Shown here piece by piece: positions 4,778 through 6,388 of a stretch of 6,388 nt of DNA (its first letter is position 1; each line of letters opens with the position of its first letter). The stretch lies in NCBI GenBank assembly GCA_035550315.1, contig DASZPL010000029.1, positions 1-6,388 on the forward strand, in the 5' to 3' direction. The stretch is from DASZPL01 sp035550315 (GTDB lineage Bacteria > Actinomycetota > Actinomycetes > JAFAQI01). The notes under the pieces were generated by a model. The model saw only the letters and a program-made list of their open reading frames with translations. It made no database searches and had not been told where the DNA came from. Position numbers and translations under genes: made by a program.

Positions 4778-6388
4778 TTAGGCGGTGGCTTTGGCGACGC
4801 CGGCCTTGTAGCCGTGGCGGAGCGCGGTGACGCGCACGCGGATCCGCTTGCCGATGTCGGCGGCGTGCACCTGGTAGCTGTGGTGCGTGGCGCCGCGGAT
4901 CTTGTGGCTGCCGCGATACCACTGGTAGCTGTAGCTGGTCGCCGCCGGCGACCAGCGGCCGACGTGCGCCTTCAGCCGGTGCCCGACCTTCACGGCGCCG
5001 GACACCCGCGGCTTGGTCACCGCCTGCAATGCGGCGCCGACCTTCACCCGCACCGACGGGCTGGTCGTCGCCGGCGTCAAGCCGGCGCCGTTGCCGCCCG
5101 ACGTGGCGCACGCCAGCTGGTGGCCGTAGTCGGCCGCCTTCACGTGGTACGACGCGCTGCTCGCGTCGCCGATCTTGTGGCCGCTTCGGAACCAGCCGTA
5201 GAAGATCGTCGTCGCGCCGGAGTACGTCGCCGCGCAGTGCACCGTGTGACCGACCCGCGCGGTCCCCGTCACCCGCGGGCCTGAGGTCAGCACCGGCACG
5301 CCACTGCTCCCGGCGCTCGGCGTCACCGCCGACGACGCCGCGGAGTACGGCCCGGTGCCGCCGCCGTTGATCGCCGCCACCCGGAAGACGTACGCCGTGC
5401 CGTTGGTCAGCCCGGTCACGGTCTGCGTCGTCAACGTGCTGGTGTGGAACGACGACGACGCCGACGTCCACGTGGTGCCGCCGTTCGACGAGAACTGCAC
5501 GTCGTACCCCGTGATCGCGCTACCGCCGTGATTTGCCGGCGCCGACCACGACACGATCGCCTTGGCGTCACCGGCGACCGCCGACACACCGGTCGGCGCG
5601 CCCGCCAGGCCGGTCGACGGCGTCACCGCAGTCGACGCGGCGGAGTACGGACCGGTGCCGGCGGAGTTGATCGCCGCCACCCGGAACAGGTACGCCGTGC
5701 CGTTGGTCAGCCCGGTCACGGTCTCGGAGGTCGCCGGGTTGGTGTGGAACGACGCCGGGCCCGAGGTCCAGGTGGTGCCGCCGTTCGACGAGAACTGCAC
5801 GTCGTACCCCGTGATCGCGCTACCGCCGTGATTCGCCGGCGCCGACCACGACACGATCGCCTGGGTGTCGCCTGGCACCGCCGAGACCGCCGTCGGCGCG
5901 TCCGGCAGGCCGACCGTCGGCGTCACCGAGTTGGACGCCGCCGAGTAGTCGCCCTGGCCGGCGCCGTTGATCGCCGCGACCCGGAAGACATAGGCCGTTC
6001 CGTTGGTCAGCCCGGTCACGGTCTCGGAGGTCGCCGGGTTGGTGTGGAACGACGCCGGGCCCGAGGTCCAGGTGGTGCCGCCGTTCGACGAGAACTGTAC
6101 GTCGTAGCCGACGATGGCCGAGCCGTTCGCCGCCGGCGCCGTCCACGACACCACGGCCTTCGAGTCGCCCGCGGAGGCGGTGACGCCGGTGACCGCCGAC
6201 GGCTTGGCCGCCGTCGGGGTGACCGGAGTCGACGCCGGCGAGTAGGTGCCCTTGCCGTTGGCGTTGAACGCCGCCACCCGGAACACGTACGCCGTCCCGC
6301 CCGTGAGGCCGGTCACGGTCTGCGTGGTCGCGGTGCTGGTGTGGAACGCGTCCGACGCCGACGTCCAGGTGGTGCCGCCGTCGGAGGA
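4778..6388 (-). CDS. fibronectin type III repeat protein with C-terminal Ig-like domains (N-terminal part outside window)
   Basis: The frame is open to the window edge, so only the last 536 residues are seen; the GTG at 6316 is internal to an FN3 domain. In visible numbering there are four FN3 units: 1-59 (C-terminal part only), 60-158, 159-258 and 259-358. Each carries VSWxAPA, GYDVQFSSNGGTTWTS and VTGLTNGTAYVFRVAA. A tail follows with two Ig-like repeats of a type common in actinobacterial secreted proteins: about 359-450 with FYGWFRSGHKI and about 451-536 with YQWYRGSHKIRGA and RIRVRVTALRHGY. C385 and C427 in the first are placed to form a disulfide; the second has none. There is no LPXTG motif, membrane helix or catalytic domain, so the end may be simply secreted or bind the surface non-covalently. 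Inference: an exported adhesion, matrix or carbohydrate-associated protein. The missing N-terminus would hold any signal peptide and enzyme domain. Confidence 0.88.
   Translation of the reverse strand, partial: SSDGGTTWTSASDAFHTSTATTQTVTGLTGGTAYVFRVAAFNANGKGTYSPASTPVTPTAAKPSAVTGVTASAGDSKAVVSWTAPAANGSAIVGYDVQFSSNGGTTWTSGPASFHTNPATSETVTGLTNGTAYVFRVAAINGAGQGDYSAASNSVTPTVGLPDAPTAVSAVPGDTQAIVSWSAPANHGGSAITGYDVQFSSNGGTTWTSGPASFHTNPATSETVTGLTNGTAYLFRVAAINSAGTGPYSAASTAVTPSTGLAGAPTGVSAVAGDAKAIVSWSAPANHGGSAITGYDVQFSSNGGTTWTSASSSFHTSTLTTQTVTGLTNGTAYVFRVAAINGGGTGPYSAASSAVTPSAGSSGVPVLTSGPRVTGTARVGHTVHCAATYSGATTIFYGWFRSGHKIGDASSASYHVKAADYGHQLACATSGGNGAGLTPATTSPSVRVKVGAALQAVTKPRVSGAVKVGHRLKAHVGRWSPAATSYSYQWYRGSHKIRGATHHSYQVHAADIGKRIRVRVTALRHGYKAGVAKATA
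5315..6211 (-). repeat. tandem FN3-coding repeats, period 300 bp
   Basis: Three complete units (5315-5614, 5615-5914, 5915-6211; the last is 297 bp) are strongly alike at DNA level. Bases 5700-5797 equal 6000-6097 exactly (98 bp). Bases 5472-5533 equal 5772-5833 exactly (62 bp), with more identity after one mismatch. A fourth, partial unit continues to 6388. Identity that includes synonymous positions points to recent duplication or gene conversion. Confidence 0.9.

Noticed and set aside
2331..6211. CRISPR array from the repeated sequences
   Set aside because: The 15-bp units are contiguous without spacers, and the 300-bp repeats are protein-coding FN3 domains. No cas gene is present.
6314..6316. 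GTG at 6316 as the start of the FN3 protein
   Set aside because: The frame stays open to 6388 and the upstream codons encode the first part of an FN3 repeat (SSDGGTTWTS), so the true start is outside the window.

Overview
The window is GC-rich chromosomal DNA. GTG starts, TANNNT -10 boxes and the gene set point to an actinomycete. The gene order resembles the segment that runs from the O-methyltransferase Rv1220c to the CBS protein Rv1232c in Mycobacterium tuberculosis. The recognisable blocks are a CBS/MgtE-type protein, a DUF1003 membrane protein, mrp, tatB, htrA and an O-methyltransferase. I cannot name a genus; a non-mycobacterial soil or plant actinomycete would fit.

Layout: (1) Positions 1-958, plus strand: the C-terminal CBS pair of a protein cut by the window edge, overlapping by 11 nt a two-helix DUF1003 membrane protein. 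(2) 1036-2175, plus: mrp, an Fe-S cluster carrier ATPase. (3) 2176-2411: a repeat-rich intergenic stretch between the convergent mrp and tatB, with three 11-bp repeats, a 15-bp-arm palindrome and a 15-bp tandem triplet. (4) 2412-4011, minus: htrA (membrane-anchored trypsin-PDZ protease) followed by tatB (Tat translocase subunit), separated by a large hairpin. (5) 4012-4068: a compact divergent promoter region. (6) 4069-4719, plus: a cation-dependent class O-methyltransferase. (7) 4729-4770: a strong hairpin between convergent genes. (8) 4778-6388, minus: the C-terminal 536 residues of a probably secreted protein made of fibronectin type III repeats and two Ig-like domains; its start lies outside the window.

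Themes: htrA and tatB belong to envelope quality control and protein export, and mrp to Fe-S assembly. The sigma factor SigE and anti-sigma factor RseA that lie between the O-methyltransferase and htrA in M. tuberculosis are absent: only 57 bp separates the two genes here. htrA, tatB and the methyltransferase each have a -10-like hexamer exactly 6 nt before a GTG start and no convincing Shine-Dalgarno, which suggests leaderless transcripts. I see no phage, transposase, CRISPR array or RNA gene. I found no clearly new system; the most notable points are the missing sigma/anti-sigma pair, the leaderless pattern, the intergenic palindromes and the recently homogenised FN3 repeats.
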